In this document: positions 1 to 6,512 of the stretch, piece after piece | Position numbering within the stretch: the first letter of the stretch is position 1 | How the letters are laid out: the number at the start of each line of letters is the position of its first letter | Source: Pirellulaceae bacterium | GTDB lineage: Bacteria; Planctomycetota; Planctomycetia; Pirellulales; Pirellulaceae | Direction of reading: 5' to 3' | Assembly: GCA_030744095.1 (NCBI GenBank) | Contig: JASLRF010000645.1 | Span: forward strand, 1-8,051 | Length of the DNA: 8,051 nucleotides | Program-made: the position numbers and the translations under genes | Notes under the pieces: generated by a model | Told to the model about the DNA's origin: nothing | Databases searched by the model: none | Seen by the model: the letters and a program-made list of their open reading frames with translations, nothing else

Positions 1-933
1 GAGAAGACTGGTCCCCCAGATTGCGTCCGGAGTCTTCAGGCCAAACCAGTCGTACAGTGTCGCACACACGTCACTCGGTTGTACCAGGCTCGTGCAACGA
101 CGTGACGCCATTTGCCGATCTGGGAATCGTACCAACAATGGGACTTGCAGGATCTCGCCAAACAACTTGTCGCCACAAGCGCCGACATTGCCGTGCTGGC
201 CTATGGCAAAGCCGCGTGGCGAGGTGACGATGAGCAGTGTTTCCTCCACTGTGTGCAAGTTGGCGATGGCTTCGAGAAATGCGTCGAGGATTCGATCCAA
301 AGCCACGACTTCTCCCCCATAGGCCTGCGACAACCCCAGGAGTTCGTCTGGATCGATCTCGCCGTCAAGCTGGTAGTTCGGCGGGATGACCATGTTTGGA
401 GGTGGCGGGTCGTCATCGTCAGCCAGAGATTCTCGTACGGCGTACGGTGCATCCCAAGCTGAATTCATCGCGTCGGCATGTAACCATAGGCAATAGGGAC
501 TGGAGCGACTGACCAACTCGTCAATCGCGGCGGCAAACAGCTGGCCCGATCTGGTTTCGTCAACCGTTTGTGCGGGAGTCGGCGTGTCGCTTCGTGCGAG
601 GTTCGTGCCGGCAGAAAAGTCAAGTGCCAGTGGGTGTTGCGCCACCTGTTGGGAGTCCGTCAACAACACCATTTCAACGTCGGCTGCGATGGCTTGCTGA
701 GGCAGTGTTGAGTGTGGTGCGATCAACGGAGCGACCGCGTGCAGGCCCTGCCAGTAGGAACGATAGATGGTGTTCAGACAAACCGTGTCCGCGATCGCAG
801 TTTCGAACAGCAGTGACTCGCTGGCAAGCCGATTCAAGGTCGGCGAATCGACCCATGTGTTCCCGTAGGGGCCCACAAAGCCACTTCCCAAGCGGTCAAT
901 GACAACGACAATGGCACTTCGTGGTGTTTCCAA
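1..933 (-). CDS. Sulfatase-like protein (alkaline phosphatase superfamily fold), probably non-catalytic; C-terminus cut by left edge
   Basis: Translating the minus strand gives one open frame from 1062 down to base 1. The N-terminus reads like a sulfatase: AIVVVIDRLGSGFVGPYGN (residues 7-25), then SPTLNRLASES (30-40). Later come LLIVTSPRGFAIGQHGNVG (233-251), LQVPLLVRFPD (262-272) and VQPSDVCATLYDWFGL (284-299), which match the end of the sulfatase core. The family's metal and catalytic motifs are altered. The usual Asp-Asp is D13-R14. The Cys-x-Pro-x-Arg formylglycine site is replaced by C52-LNTIY-R58. The usual Asp-His-Gly is P239-R240-G241. An acidic/proline run (DDDDPPPP, 172-179) sits in the middle. 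I infer a pseudo-enzyme, or a family that uses the fold for binding. The TTG at 933-931 is the only conventional start codon between the upstream stop (1065-1063) and the conserved first strand; a GAG lies 10 nt before it. No signal peptide is seen. 311 codons are visible and the stop lies outside. The fold assignment is firm; lack of activity is inferred. Confidence 0.8.
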   Translation of the reverse strand, partial: METPRSAIVVVIDRLGSGFVGPYGNTWVDSPTLNRLASESLLFETAIADTVCLNTIYRSYWQGLHAVAPLIAPHSTLPQQAIAADVEMVLLTDSQQVAQHPLALDFSAGTNLARSDTPTPAQTVDETRSGQLFAAAIDELVSRSSPYCLWLHADAMNSAWDAPYAVRESLADDDDPPPPNMVIPPNYQLDGEIDPDELLGLSQAYGGEVVALDRILDAFLEAIANLHTVEETLLIVTSPRGFAIGQHGNVGACGDKLFGEILQVPLLVRFPDRQMASRRCTSLVQPSDVCATLYDWFGLKTPDAIWGTSLL

Positions 934-1029
934 AGCTGGGTAACTCGATCGTCCAAACGGGTTTGCAAAATCGCCTTCGTGTTGCTCAGCATACCGTTCC
1001 GGTGGGGCGTGCGAGAAGGCCCCGCGGCC

Positions 1030-1058
1030 TTGACAGTTGCCAGCCGCTGTCCAAAAAT
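1030..1058 (+). promoter_or_regulatory. Candidate sigma70-type promoter for the Bat operon, with an overlapping inverted repeat
   Basis: A perfect TTGACA -35 box lies at 1030-1035. Exactly 17 bases later comes AAAAAT (1053-1058), which matches the -10 consensus at 4 of 6 positions. Transcription would start near 1065, giving a leader of about 60 nt before the MoxR gene. The -35 box is also the left arm of an imperfect inverted repeat: TTGACAG (1030-1036), a 10-base loop, then CTGTCCAA (1047-1054) with one unpaired base. That arrangement could be an operator, or chance. No convincing promoter was seen for the leftward gene. Motif matching by eye only. Confidence 0.4.
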
Positions 1059-1113
1059 CCAGTCAAAACATTCGCTGGCAGCTCTCACTCGGACCTTTGC
1101 TGACCTGAACCTC

Positions 1114-1117
1114 GGAG
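1114..1117 (+). promoter_or_regulatory. Ribosome binding site of the MoxR gene
   Basis: GGAG stands 7 bases before the ATG at 1125, a standard Shine-Dalgarno position, and supports that start. It is one of the two clear ribosome binding sites in the window, the other being before 3185. Confidence 0.7.
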
Positions 1118-1124
1118 TAAATCG

Positions 1125-2114
1125 ATGCAAGTTGACGTGCGACAAATCAAGGACCAAGTCACGGCCAAGACCGAACTGGTTCACCGTCTGACCAGCGAAC
1201 TCGGAAAAGCGATTGTCGGGCAGGAGAACATGGTCTCACGTCTCCTGATTGGCTTGTTGACACATGGTCATATCTTGCTGGAGGGAGTTCCTGGCCTGGC
1301 AAAGACCACCGCGATCAAGTCCTTGGCAGAGGCAATTTCGACAGATTTCAAACGCATCCAGTTCACCCCCGACCTGCTCCCCGCGGATTTGATCGGGACG
1401 ATGATCTATATGCCCAACGAAGGAACATTCAAGACGCGCAAGGGGCCGATTTTTGCAAATTTTGTCCTGGCCGATGAAATCAACCGGGCGCCGTCAAAGG
1501 TCCAATCCGCATTACTCGAAGCAATGCAGGAGCAACAAGTCACAATTGGCGACGAAACGTACGTCTTGCCGGGCCTGTTCCTGGTGATGGCCACGCAAAA
1601 CCCGATCGAACAGGAAGGGACGTACCCGTTGCCGGAAGCGCAAGTCGACCGTTTCATGCTGAAGGTGAAGATTGACTATCCAAGCCAGGACGAAGAGCGC
1701 AAGGTTCTGGATCGTGCGCTCGCGGCGGCCAATGCGGCGATTCAGCCGGTGCTGTCCGCCGAAGATATTGTCGAGATGCAAGAAGTTGTGCAGATGATCT
1801 ACATCGACGAGCAAATCAAGGACTACATTATCAGTTTGGTCCGCGCCACTCGCGCCCCGGCGACTTTTGGGCTGCAGGACTTGCAACCGCTGATCGATTT
1901 CGGCGGTTCGCCCCGCGCGTCGATCTATCTGGGGATGGGTGCTCGAGCCGTCGCATTTTTGCAGGGCCGTGGATACGTCACGCCTCAAGACGTCAAAGAC
2001 ATCGCCCCAGACGTGCTCCGCCATCGCGTCGTACTCACGTACGAAGCCGAGGCGGAGGAAGTCTCGGCAGAAGCTGTCATCGAACGAATTTTAGGCGCTG
2101 TTCCCGTACCATAA
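1125..2114 (+). CDS. moxR: MoxR-family AAA+ ATPase
   Basis: This is a 329-residue cytoplasmic ATPase of the MoxR family, the usual length for the group. The Walker A motif is GVPGLAKT (54-61), the form typical of MoxR proteins. Walker B is VLADEIN (114-120), followed by RAPSKVQSALLEAMQE. Sensor 1 lies in ATQNP (156-160), an arginine-finger candidate is R176 in EAQVDRF, and sensor 2 is R264 in GGSPRAS (260-266). The C-terminal lid domain (about 200-329) is complete, so the protein looks functional. The family is known to work as chaperone-like ATPases with VWA-domain partners, helping to mature or insert metal into protein complexes; here the partners are probably the VWA proteins encoded downstream. 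The actual substrate cannot be read from the sequence. It is the first gene of the operon, preceded by GGAG and a candidate promoter. The next gene begins 40 nt after its stop. Confidence 0.95.
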   Translation: MQVDVRQIKDQVTAKTELVHRLTSELGKAIVGQENMVSRLLIGLLTHGHILLEGVPGLAKTTAIKSLAEAISTDFKRIQFTPDLLPADLIGTMIYMPNEGTFKTRKGPIFANFVLADEINRAPSKVQSALLEAMQEQQVTIGDETYVLPGLFLVMATQNPIEQEGTYPLPEAQVDRFMLKVKIDYPSQDEERKVLDRALAAANAAIQPVLSAEDIVEMQEVVQMIYIDEQIKDYIISLVRATRAPATFGLQDLQPLIDFGGSPRASIYLGMGARAVAFLQGRGYVTPQDVKDIAPDVLRHRVVLTYEAEAEEVSAEAVIERILGAVPVP

Positions 2115-2154
2115 CAAGACACCAGACCTTGAATAAGAAACGTCAGACAAAACC

Positions 2155-3042
2155 ATGAGTTCGCAAAGCGTCGCCGAGATCCTCAAAAAGGTCCAGCGCA
2201 TTCAGATTGTCGCGAATCGAACGGTGAATGATCTGTTCGCCGGTCAATACAAGAGTGTGTTCCGGGGCAGGGGCATGGAATTCGATGAGGTGCGTCACTA
2301 TCAACCGGGTGACGACATTCGCTCGATTGATTGGAACGTCACGGCCAGAACTGGTGATTGCTTCATCAAACGGTTTTGCGAAGAACGAGAGCTGACGGTG
2401 CTGTTCGTCGTAGATATTTCGGCATCCGGCGTGTTCGGTTCTACTCACCGATCGAAATTGAACGTGGCTGTCGAGATCGCCGCCCTGCTGATGTTTTCGG
2501 CGTTGAAGAACAACGACAAAGTCGGTTTGATCACGTTCTGCGATGAGGTGATCGAGTTCATTCCGCCGCGGAAAGGCAAAGCGCATACGCTCCGGCTGAT
2601 TCGTCAAATGGTCGATGTCGATCCGGTCGCTCGGCCAACGCGAATGGAAGTTGCGCTGGAATATCTGAATCGGGTGCAAAAACGCCGTGCAGTCGTGTTC
2701 GTGATTAGCGATTTTCTCGGGCAGACGCGGCAGCGCGCTCTTGCCGCCGCCAACAGGCGGCACGATTTGACGGCGATTACGGTTGAAGATCGGCGTGAGC
2801 TGGAATTGCCTGACGTCGGATTCATCCGTTTGCGTGATGCGGAAACCGGCGAGACGATCGAGGTCGATACGCGTCATCGGCGCGTGCGCGAAATGTTTCG
2901 TGACGATGGCGTGCGGCGCCGAGAGGCCTTATCTAAGGCGTTGCAGCGAATCGGTGTCGACCAGCTGCCGATCGATACCGAACACGACTACCTGATCAGT
3001 CTGCGACGCTTCTTTCACATGCGCCAACAGCGGTTTCGTTAG
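2155..3042 (+). CDS. DUF58 protein with a VWA-like metal site
   Basis: This 295-residue protein carries the DUF58 signature: FRGRGMEFDEVRHYQPGDDI (36-55), then RSIDWNVTARTGDCFIKRF (56-74) and EERELTV (76-82). It continues as a VWA-like fold: VVDISAS (85-91) supplies a metal-ion-dependent adhesion site (D87, S89, S91), and FVISDF (182-187) supplies the later Asp. There is no signal peptide or membrane helix, so it should be cytoplasmic, unlike many DUF58 proteins that carry N-terminal helices. DUF58 genes nearly always follow moxR, as here, and the proteins are regarded as MoxR partners; a direct interaction is inferred from context. The start has no strong Shine-Dalgarno, only a purine-rich AAGAAA some 15 nt upstream, so translation may rely on coupling or a leader-independent mechanism. 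The C-terminal third (about 230-295) is basic and helical. Confidence 0.92.
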   Translation: MSSQSVAEILKKVQRIQIVANRTVNDLFAGQYKSVFRGRGMEFDEVRHYQPGDDIRSIDWNVTARTGDCFIKRFCEERELTVLFVVDISASGVFGSTHRSKLNVAVEIAALLMFSALKNNDKVGLITFCDEVIEFIPPRKGKAHTLRLIRQMVDVDPVARPTRMEVALEYLNRVQKRRAVVFVISDFLGQTRQRALAAANRRHDLTAITVEDRRELELPDVGFIRLRDAETGETIEVDTRHRRVREMFRDDGVRRREALSKALQRIGVDQLPIDTEHDYLISLRRFFHMRQQRFR

Positions 3043-3184
3043 CGGGAGTTCTAGACGAATCAGAGGCGTTTTGAGACCGCTTTTTGCCCTTGGCCAGAAG
3101 CACCCTCCAGTTCAGGACGAGGCGACACAGAGAATGACAGGAAAGGGGAGAATGGTAGGAACGGGGAAATGCAGGGAAATTGCA
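3043..3184 (+). other. Intra-operon gap with a purine-rich leader
   Basis: This gap of 142 bases separates the DUF58 stop from the chosen start of the BatD-like gene. Positions 3129-3179 are strongly purine-biased on the plus strand (44 of 51 bases), with several Shine-Dalgarno-like runs. The 10-mer AATGACAGGA occurs at 3133-3142 and again at 3184-3193, 51 bases apart and in the same frame, each containing an ATG. The downstream reading frame is open through the gap from a TTG at 3071, so part of it could be coding. No terminator hairpin or convincing promoter was seen. Confidence 0.45.
3173..3177 (+). promoter_or_regulatory. Ribosome binding site that decides the start of the BatD-like gene
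   Basis: AGGGA stands 7 bases before the ATG at 3185. The rival in-frame ATGs fit less well: the one at 3152 has GGGGAG only one base upstream, and the one at 3134 has only a weak AGAG. This is the main reason for starting the gene at 3185. Confidence 0.5.
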
Positions 3185-4315
3185 ATGACAGGATTGGAAT
3201 TGCAGCACCGTCGCCGCGCGACGAGCCGAGCAGGTTCGCCGTCTGCATGTTGCCCGATCCGGTTGCATTGGCAAATTCGGGCTATCAGCCTGGTTGGCGT
3301 GGCAACCATGCTGCTTGCTGGTTGCCAAACCGAGTCTTCGGATACTCAGTCGTCGGAGAACACGCGAGTTGCCAAGAAAACGGGTGTGCGCACCAATCAG
3401 GAGCTTGGGCCGGTTCGCGTCACGGTCGAGGTTGTGCCGGCACCCGCCAGACTCTCCGACGAACCGACATTGACGGTAACTGTCACGGCGAAGCCCGGCG
3501 TTGACGTGCAGCTGCCTCCGTTTGGTGAAGCAGTGGGCGATTTTGTGATTCTGGACTTTCGCGAGCCGTTAGTTGAAGTCCGTGGCGATCGCGAAGTGAT
3601 TCGGCAAGTCTATTCGCTCGAACCACCACGCACCGGAACACTGGAGATCGACCCAATCACTGTGACGTTCATTGACAAGAAGTCGGGATCTGGACAGGGC
3701 GTGCAGAGCTTGGAAACCGAGGCGTTAGCCGTCGAGATTGTTTCTTTGGTGGACGCAGAGGCTCCGTCGCTGAATGATTTACAGGGATTCGCACCGCCCA
3801 TGGAATTGCCCCGAAAGATCCTGTGGTGGCCTTGGATCATGTTCTCGACTTTGGTGTTATTCTCGTTGGCGATCGGCATATTTTGGTTCCACCGCCAGCG
3901 TGCACACGCACTCCGTCCGCCGACACTCAGTCCGCGAGAGGTGGCGTCGCTCGAATTGCAACGCATCTGGCAAGAACAGCTGCACCTTCGCGACATCAAA
4001 CGGTTTTACACCGAATTGACTGGAATCGTCCGACGATACATCGAAGGCACGGTCGGCGTGCGTGCGCCCGAGCAAACCACCGAAGAGTTTCTGCGCGAGA
4101 TCAGCAACGGCCATGTGTTCTCTGCCGACGAGCGTCGGCGGTTGAAGGACTTTCTCGAATCGTCGGATCTGGTCAAGTTCGCGGCTCATCAGCCTGATCG
4201 AAGGGATATCGACGACGCCTACGATCGAGCTCGGCTGTTTGTCGGCATCGACGACGAGCAGACTGTGAGGGGGCAGACCGAGGCAGTGAATCGTCAGGTG
4301 GTGGCGCATGACTGA
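3185..4315 (+). CDS. BatD-like lipoprotein with one transmembrane helix
   Basis: From the ATG at 3185 the product has 376 residues. A basic N-terminus (HRRRATSR) leads into AISLVGVATMLLAGC, whose LLAGC is a lipobox; Cys47 would be the lipidated residue. A Ser/Thr-rich linker follows, then a periplasmic beta-rich domain (about 70-190). A transmembrane helix (about 213-235, rich in Trp and Phe) leads to a cytoplasmic helical domain with FYTELTGIVRRYIEG (274-288), RAPEQTTEEFLREI and LVKFAAHQPD. That tail matches the C-terminal part of BatD/DUF4381-type proteins, which sit between DUF58 and the VWA genes in Bat operons. The frame is open upstream to a TTG at 3071, which would give 414 residues; a TTG at 3263 would give a tighter signal peptide but lacks a ribosome binding site. 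The last 8 bases overlap the next gene, suggesting translational coupling. The family call rests on the C-terminal domain and context; function is inferred. Confidence 0.75.
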   Translation: MTGLELQHRRRATSRAGSPSACCPIRLHWQIRAISLVGVATMLLAGCQTESSDTQSSENTRVAKKTGVRTNQELGPVRVTVEVVPAPARLSDEPTLTVTVTAKPGVDVQLPPFGEAVGDFVILDFREPLVEVRGDREVIRQVYSLEPPRTGTLEIDPITVTFIDKKSGSGQGVQSLETEALAVEIVSLVDAEAPSLNDLQGFAPPMELPRKILWWPWIMFSTLVLFSLAIGIFWFHRQRAHALRPPTLSPREVASLELQRIWQEQLHLRDIKRFYTELTGIVRRYIEGTVGVRAPEQTTEEFLREISNGHVFSADERRRLKDFLESSDLVKFAAHQPDRRDIDDAYDRARLFVGIDDEQTVRGQTEAVNRQVVAHD

Positions 4316-5378
4316 TTTCCGCTTTCAGCACCCCTGGTGGTTGATGGCTTTGATTCCGCTGTCGCTGGCCGTCGTGGTGACGATGCGGCGGGACAAACGG
4401 GACGCCATTTGGTATTCCAGCACGGCCCTACTGGCGTCGTTGCCAACGACCTGGGCGCAAATGGTCCGACGGAGCTTACCGGGGTTGCGTTTATTCGGCA
4501 TGGCCCTGGTCGTTGTCGCGATGGCTCGGCCCCAACATGGTCTCCGCGAGTTTCGCGTCCGCAAGGACGGAATTGCCATCATGATGTGCCTGGACCGTTC
4601 GGGTTCGATGTCTGCGCTCGATTTTCAACTGGATGGGAACCGTGTGAATCGACTGGCGGCAGTCAAACGCGTGTTTCGTGATTTTGTTGTGGGCGATGAA
4701 CAACTCGCAGGCCGGCCGGACGACCTGGTCGGTCTGATTTCGTTCGGCGGCTTTGCCGAAGGGCGGTCGCCATTGACACTGGATCATGCGGCGCTGGAGC
4801 AAGTCTTGGAAACTGTCGAAATTCCGCGACCGATTCACGATGCTGAAGGAAACGTAATCAACCAGCGATATCTGGCCGAGGAACAGTCGACCGCGATCGG
4901 CGATGCGGTGACGTTGGCTGTGGATCGGTTGCGCGAATCTGCGTCGAAGAGCAAAGTCATCATCCTGCTGTCCGACGGCGAGAACACAGCGGGAGTCGTG
5001 CAGCCCGAGGACGCGTCGCTCGCAGCAAAGGAATTCGGCATTAAGATCTACGCGATCGGCGTCGGCTCAACGGGCAAGGCGCCGTTTCCTGCTGTCAACA
5101 TGTTTGGCCGAACCGTCTTGGTCAATCGGGACGTCAAATTGGATGAGAAGACACTGAAAATGTTGGCTGATAACACTGGCGGACGGTACTTCAACGCTCG
5201 GAACACAGAGGCTCTAGGCGAGGTCTATGGTGAAATCGACAAACTCGAAAAAACCGTTTCCGAAGGTCGTATGTTCACCGAATATCGAGAGCTTTACCAA
5301 TCCCTGGTCCTCTGGGGGCTAGGGTTCTTGATGCTGGAATTGGTTTTGCGTTGCACAAGATTTCGCGCGCTGCCGTAG
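4308..5378 (+). CDS. batA: Membrane-anchored VWA-domain protein, BatA-like
   Basis: The product has 356 residues. N-terminal FRFQHPWWLMALIP is a typical BatA opening. Helices lie at about 10-26 and 58-74, and a C-terminal helix at about 332-348 anchors the other end. The VWA domain lies between them with a full metal-ion-dependent adhesion site: D96-x-S98-x-S100 (CLDRSGSM), T195 in STAIGDA, and D223 in LLSDGEN. The metal-dependent binding face should therefore be intact. A segment before T195 (about 173-192, RPIHDAEGNVINQRYLAEEQ) looks longer than in the neighbouring VWA protein and may shape the binding surface. Such proteins are thought to bind MoxR or a substrate through the VWA domain at the inner membrane; in Bacteroides fragilis the Bat proteins affect aerotolerance. 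The gene starts inside its predecessor (ATGACTGA overlap). The batA symbol follows order and domain layout, not a search; batA and batB are hard to tell apart by eye. Confidence 0.88.
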   Translation: MTDFRFQHPWWLMALIPLSLAVVVTMRRDKRDAIWYSSTALLASLPTTWAQMVRRSLPGLRLFGMALVVVAMARPQHGLREFRVRKDGIAIMMCLDRSGSMSALDFQLDGNRVNRLAAVKRVFRDFVVGDEQLAGRPDDLVGLISFGGFAEGRSPLTLDHAALEQVLETVEIPRPIHDAEGNVINQRYLAEEQSTAIGDAVTLAVDRLRESASKSKVIILLSDGENTAGVVQPEDASLAAKEFGIKIYAIGVGSTGKAPFPAVNMFGRTVLVNRDVKLDEKTLKMLADNTGGRYFNARNTEALGEVYGEIDKLEKTVSEGRMFTEYRELYQSLVLWGLGFLMLELVLRCTRFRALP

Positions 5379-5385
5379 AACTTCT

Positions 5386-5434
5386 GAACATTGAACATTG
5401 AACATTGAACATTGAACATTGAACATCGAATATT
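5386..5434 (+). repeat. Tandem heptamer array (GAACATT)
   Basis: Five perfect GAACATT units run from 5386 to 5420, followed by GAACATC and GAATATT up to 5434. The decayed sequence after it keeps a 7-base rhythm: a T recurs at 5434, 5441, 5448, 5455 and 5462, and AAC/AAT recur at 5444, 5451 and 5458. The array fills much of the 102-base gap between the two VWA genes and ends about 46 bases before the BatB-like start. Seven is not a multiple of three and the region is not coded in the neighbouring frames. It could be a slippage-prone satellite affecting spacing or mRNA structure, or a neutral repeat scattered in this genome. Confidence 0.9.
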
Positions 5435-5480
5435 CAGACGTCCAACTTCGAATTTACAACCTCTTGACCATTGAACTCAA

Positions 5481-6512
5481 ATGCACTGGGACGCGCCAAG
5501 ATACTTTCTGCTGCTTTGGATTCCGTTGCTGATTGTGGCGCTACTGTTGTACGCGCATTCTAAACGGCGCCGCGCTGCGGGGCGGTTTGCGGATCATCCG
5601 ATGCTGGTTCGCCTACAGCCGGTCGACGAAATCTGGCGCGGTTTGGCGCGAACGCTCTTGCTGCTGCTGGGGGTCAGCTTGTTGGTGGTGGCCGTCGCGC
5701 GGCCGCGCTGGGGCGTCTATTACCAGGAGATTCGGTCTCGCGGCGTTGACATGTTTGTCTTGTTGGATGTTTCACGGTCGATGTCCGCTCAGGATGTGAG
5801 GCCGAGTCGGTTGGAGCGAGCCAAGTCTGACATTCGCGATTTGCTGGCGCGTGTAAAAGGCGATCGGGTGGGCCTGATCGTGTTTGCCGGCACGTCGGTC
5901 GTAAAGGTACCGCTGACCACCGATCGAGGATTCTTTGAAATGGTCCTGGACGATATCGACATTGCCAGCGCGCCACGCGGTGGCAGTTTGGTTGGCGATG
6001 CGATCCGCAAGTCGCTCGTCTCAATGCCGGAGGAGCACGACAGGGATCAGGTGCTGGTGTTGATTACCGATGGCGAAGATCACGATTCGTTTCCCGATGA
6101 GGCGGCGAAGGCGGCCGCCGCGCGGGGGATCAAGATTTTTACACTTGGATTGGGCGACGTTGGCGAAGGCAATCGAATCCCGTTGCACGACGAAAACGGG
6201 AGTCTTCGTTTTCTGCAACACGACGGTCAGGAAGTGTGGTCACGATTGGACGAGGGCCTTCTGAAGTCTGTGGCCCTGGCCACGGGCGGGGCCTACATTC
6301 CAGGGAGAACGTCGGCCTACGATCTGGGGCAGATCTACGAAGATCATCTGGCGTCACTCGCGCACGGTTCGGCGACCACCGAACGCCGTCGGCGGTACCG
6401 TGAGCAGTTTCAATGGTTTCTCGCGTTTGGGTTGGGATGCCTGTTGCTGGAAATGGCGATTTCACGATATCCTCGGGACTCTTCGCCAAGAACGACCACA
6501 GAAGAATCATGA
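5481..6512 (+). CDS. batB: Membrane-anchored VWA-domain protein, BatB-like
   Basis: The product has 343 residues, with helices at about 8-24 and 57-73 and a C-terminal helix at about 311-326. Between them is a VWA domain: D96-x-S98-x-S100 (LLDVSRSM), then QDVRPSRLERAK, RVGLIVFAG (129-137), LTTDRGFFEMVLDDID, and D197 in LITDGED. The position that is usually Thr is S169 in GGSLVGDAI; Ser can still offer a hydroxyl, so the metal site is probably functional. The layout parallels the preceding gene, so the two are likely ancient duplicates working together at the inner membrane with MoxR. The start is fixed by an in-frame TGA at 5472-5474, making 5481 the first ATG. No Shine-Dalgarno is visible, and the heptamer array lies just upstream. 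The stop overlaps the next start as ATGA, consistent with coupling. The C-terminal tail after the last helix is short, polar and Thr/Ser-rich. The batB name rests on domain layout and order. Confidence 0.88.
   Translation: MHWDAPRYFLLLWIPLLIVALLLYAHSKRRRAAGRFADHPMLVRLQPVDEIWRGLARTLLLLLGVSLLVVAVARPRWGVYYQEIRSRGVDMFVLLDVSRSMSAQDVRPSRLERAKSDIRDLLARVKGDRVGLIVFAGTSVVKVPLTTDRGFFEMVLDDIDIASAPRGGSLVGDAIRKSLVSMPEEHDRDQVLVLITDGEDHDSFPDEAAKAAAARGIKIFTLGLGDVGEGNRIPLHDENGSLRFLQHDGQEVWSRLDEGLLKSVALATGGAYIPGRTSAYDLGQIYEDHLASLAHGSATTERRRRYREQFQWFLAFGLGCLLLEMAISRYPRDSSPRTTTEES

Noticed and set aside
21..902. Several plus-strand open frames in the first kilobase
   Set aside because: They are antisense to the sulfatase-like gene, whose frame is continuous and recognisable, and none has a recognisable domain.
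834..1184. Minus-strand open frame overlapping the MoxR start
   Set aside because: Its last part is a shifted reading of the sulfatase-like N-terminus and its first part is antisense to moxR; kept only as a possible frameshift hint.
1512..2024. Minus-strand open frame of 170 codons opposite the MoxR gene
   Set aside because: It is antisense to conserved MoxR motifs and shows no domain of its own.
2143..2877. Minus-strand open frame of 244 codons opposite the DUF58 gene
   Set aside because: It lies almost wholly inside a well-recognised gene, its translation resembles no family I know, and it is rich in residues expected from antisense reading of a GC-rich gene.
3145..3175. Possible G-quadruplex in the purine-rich leader
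   Set aside because: Only three runs of three or more G are present, so a stable four-tract structure is not supported.
5379..5385. Terminator between the two VWA genes
   Set aside because: No GC-rich hairpin followed by a T run is present in the gap, so continued transcription is more likely.
5386..5434. CRISPR-like array
   Set aside because: The units are 7 bases with no spacers, so this is a simple tandem repeat.
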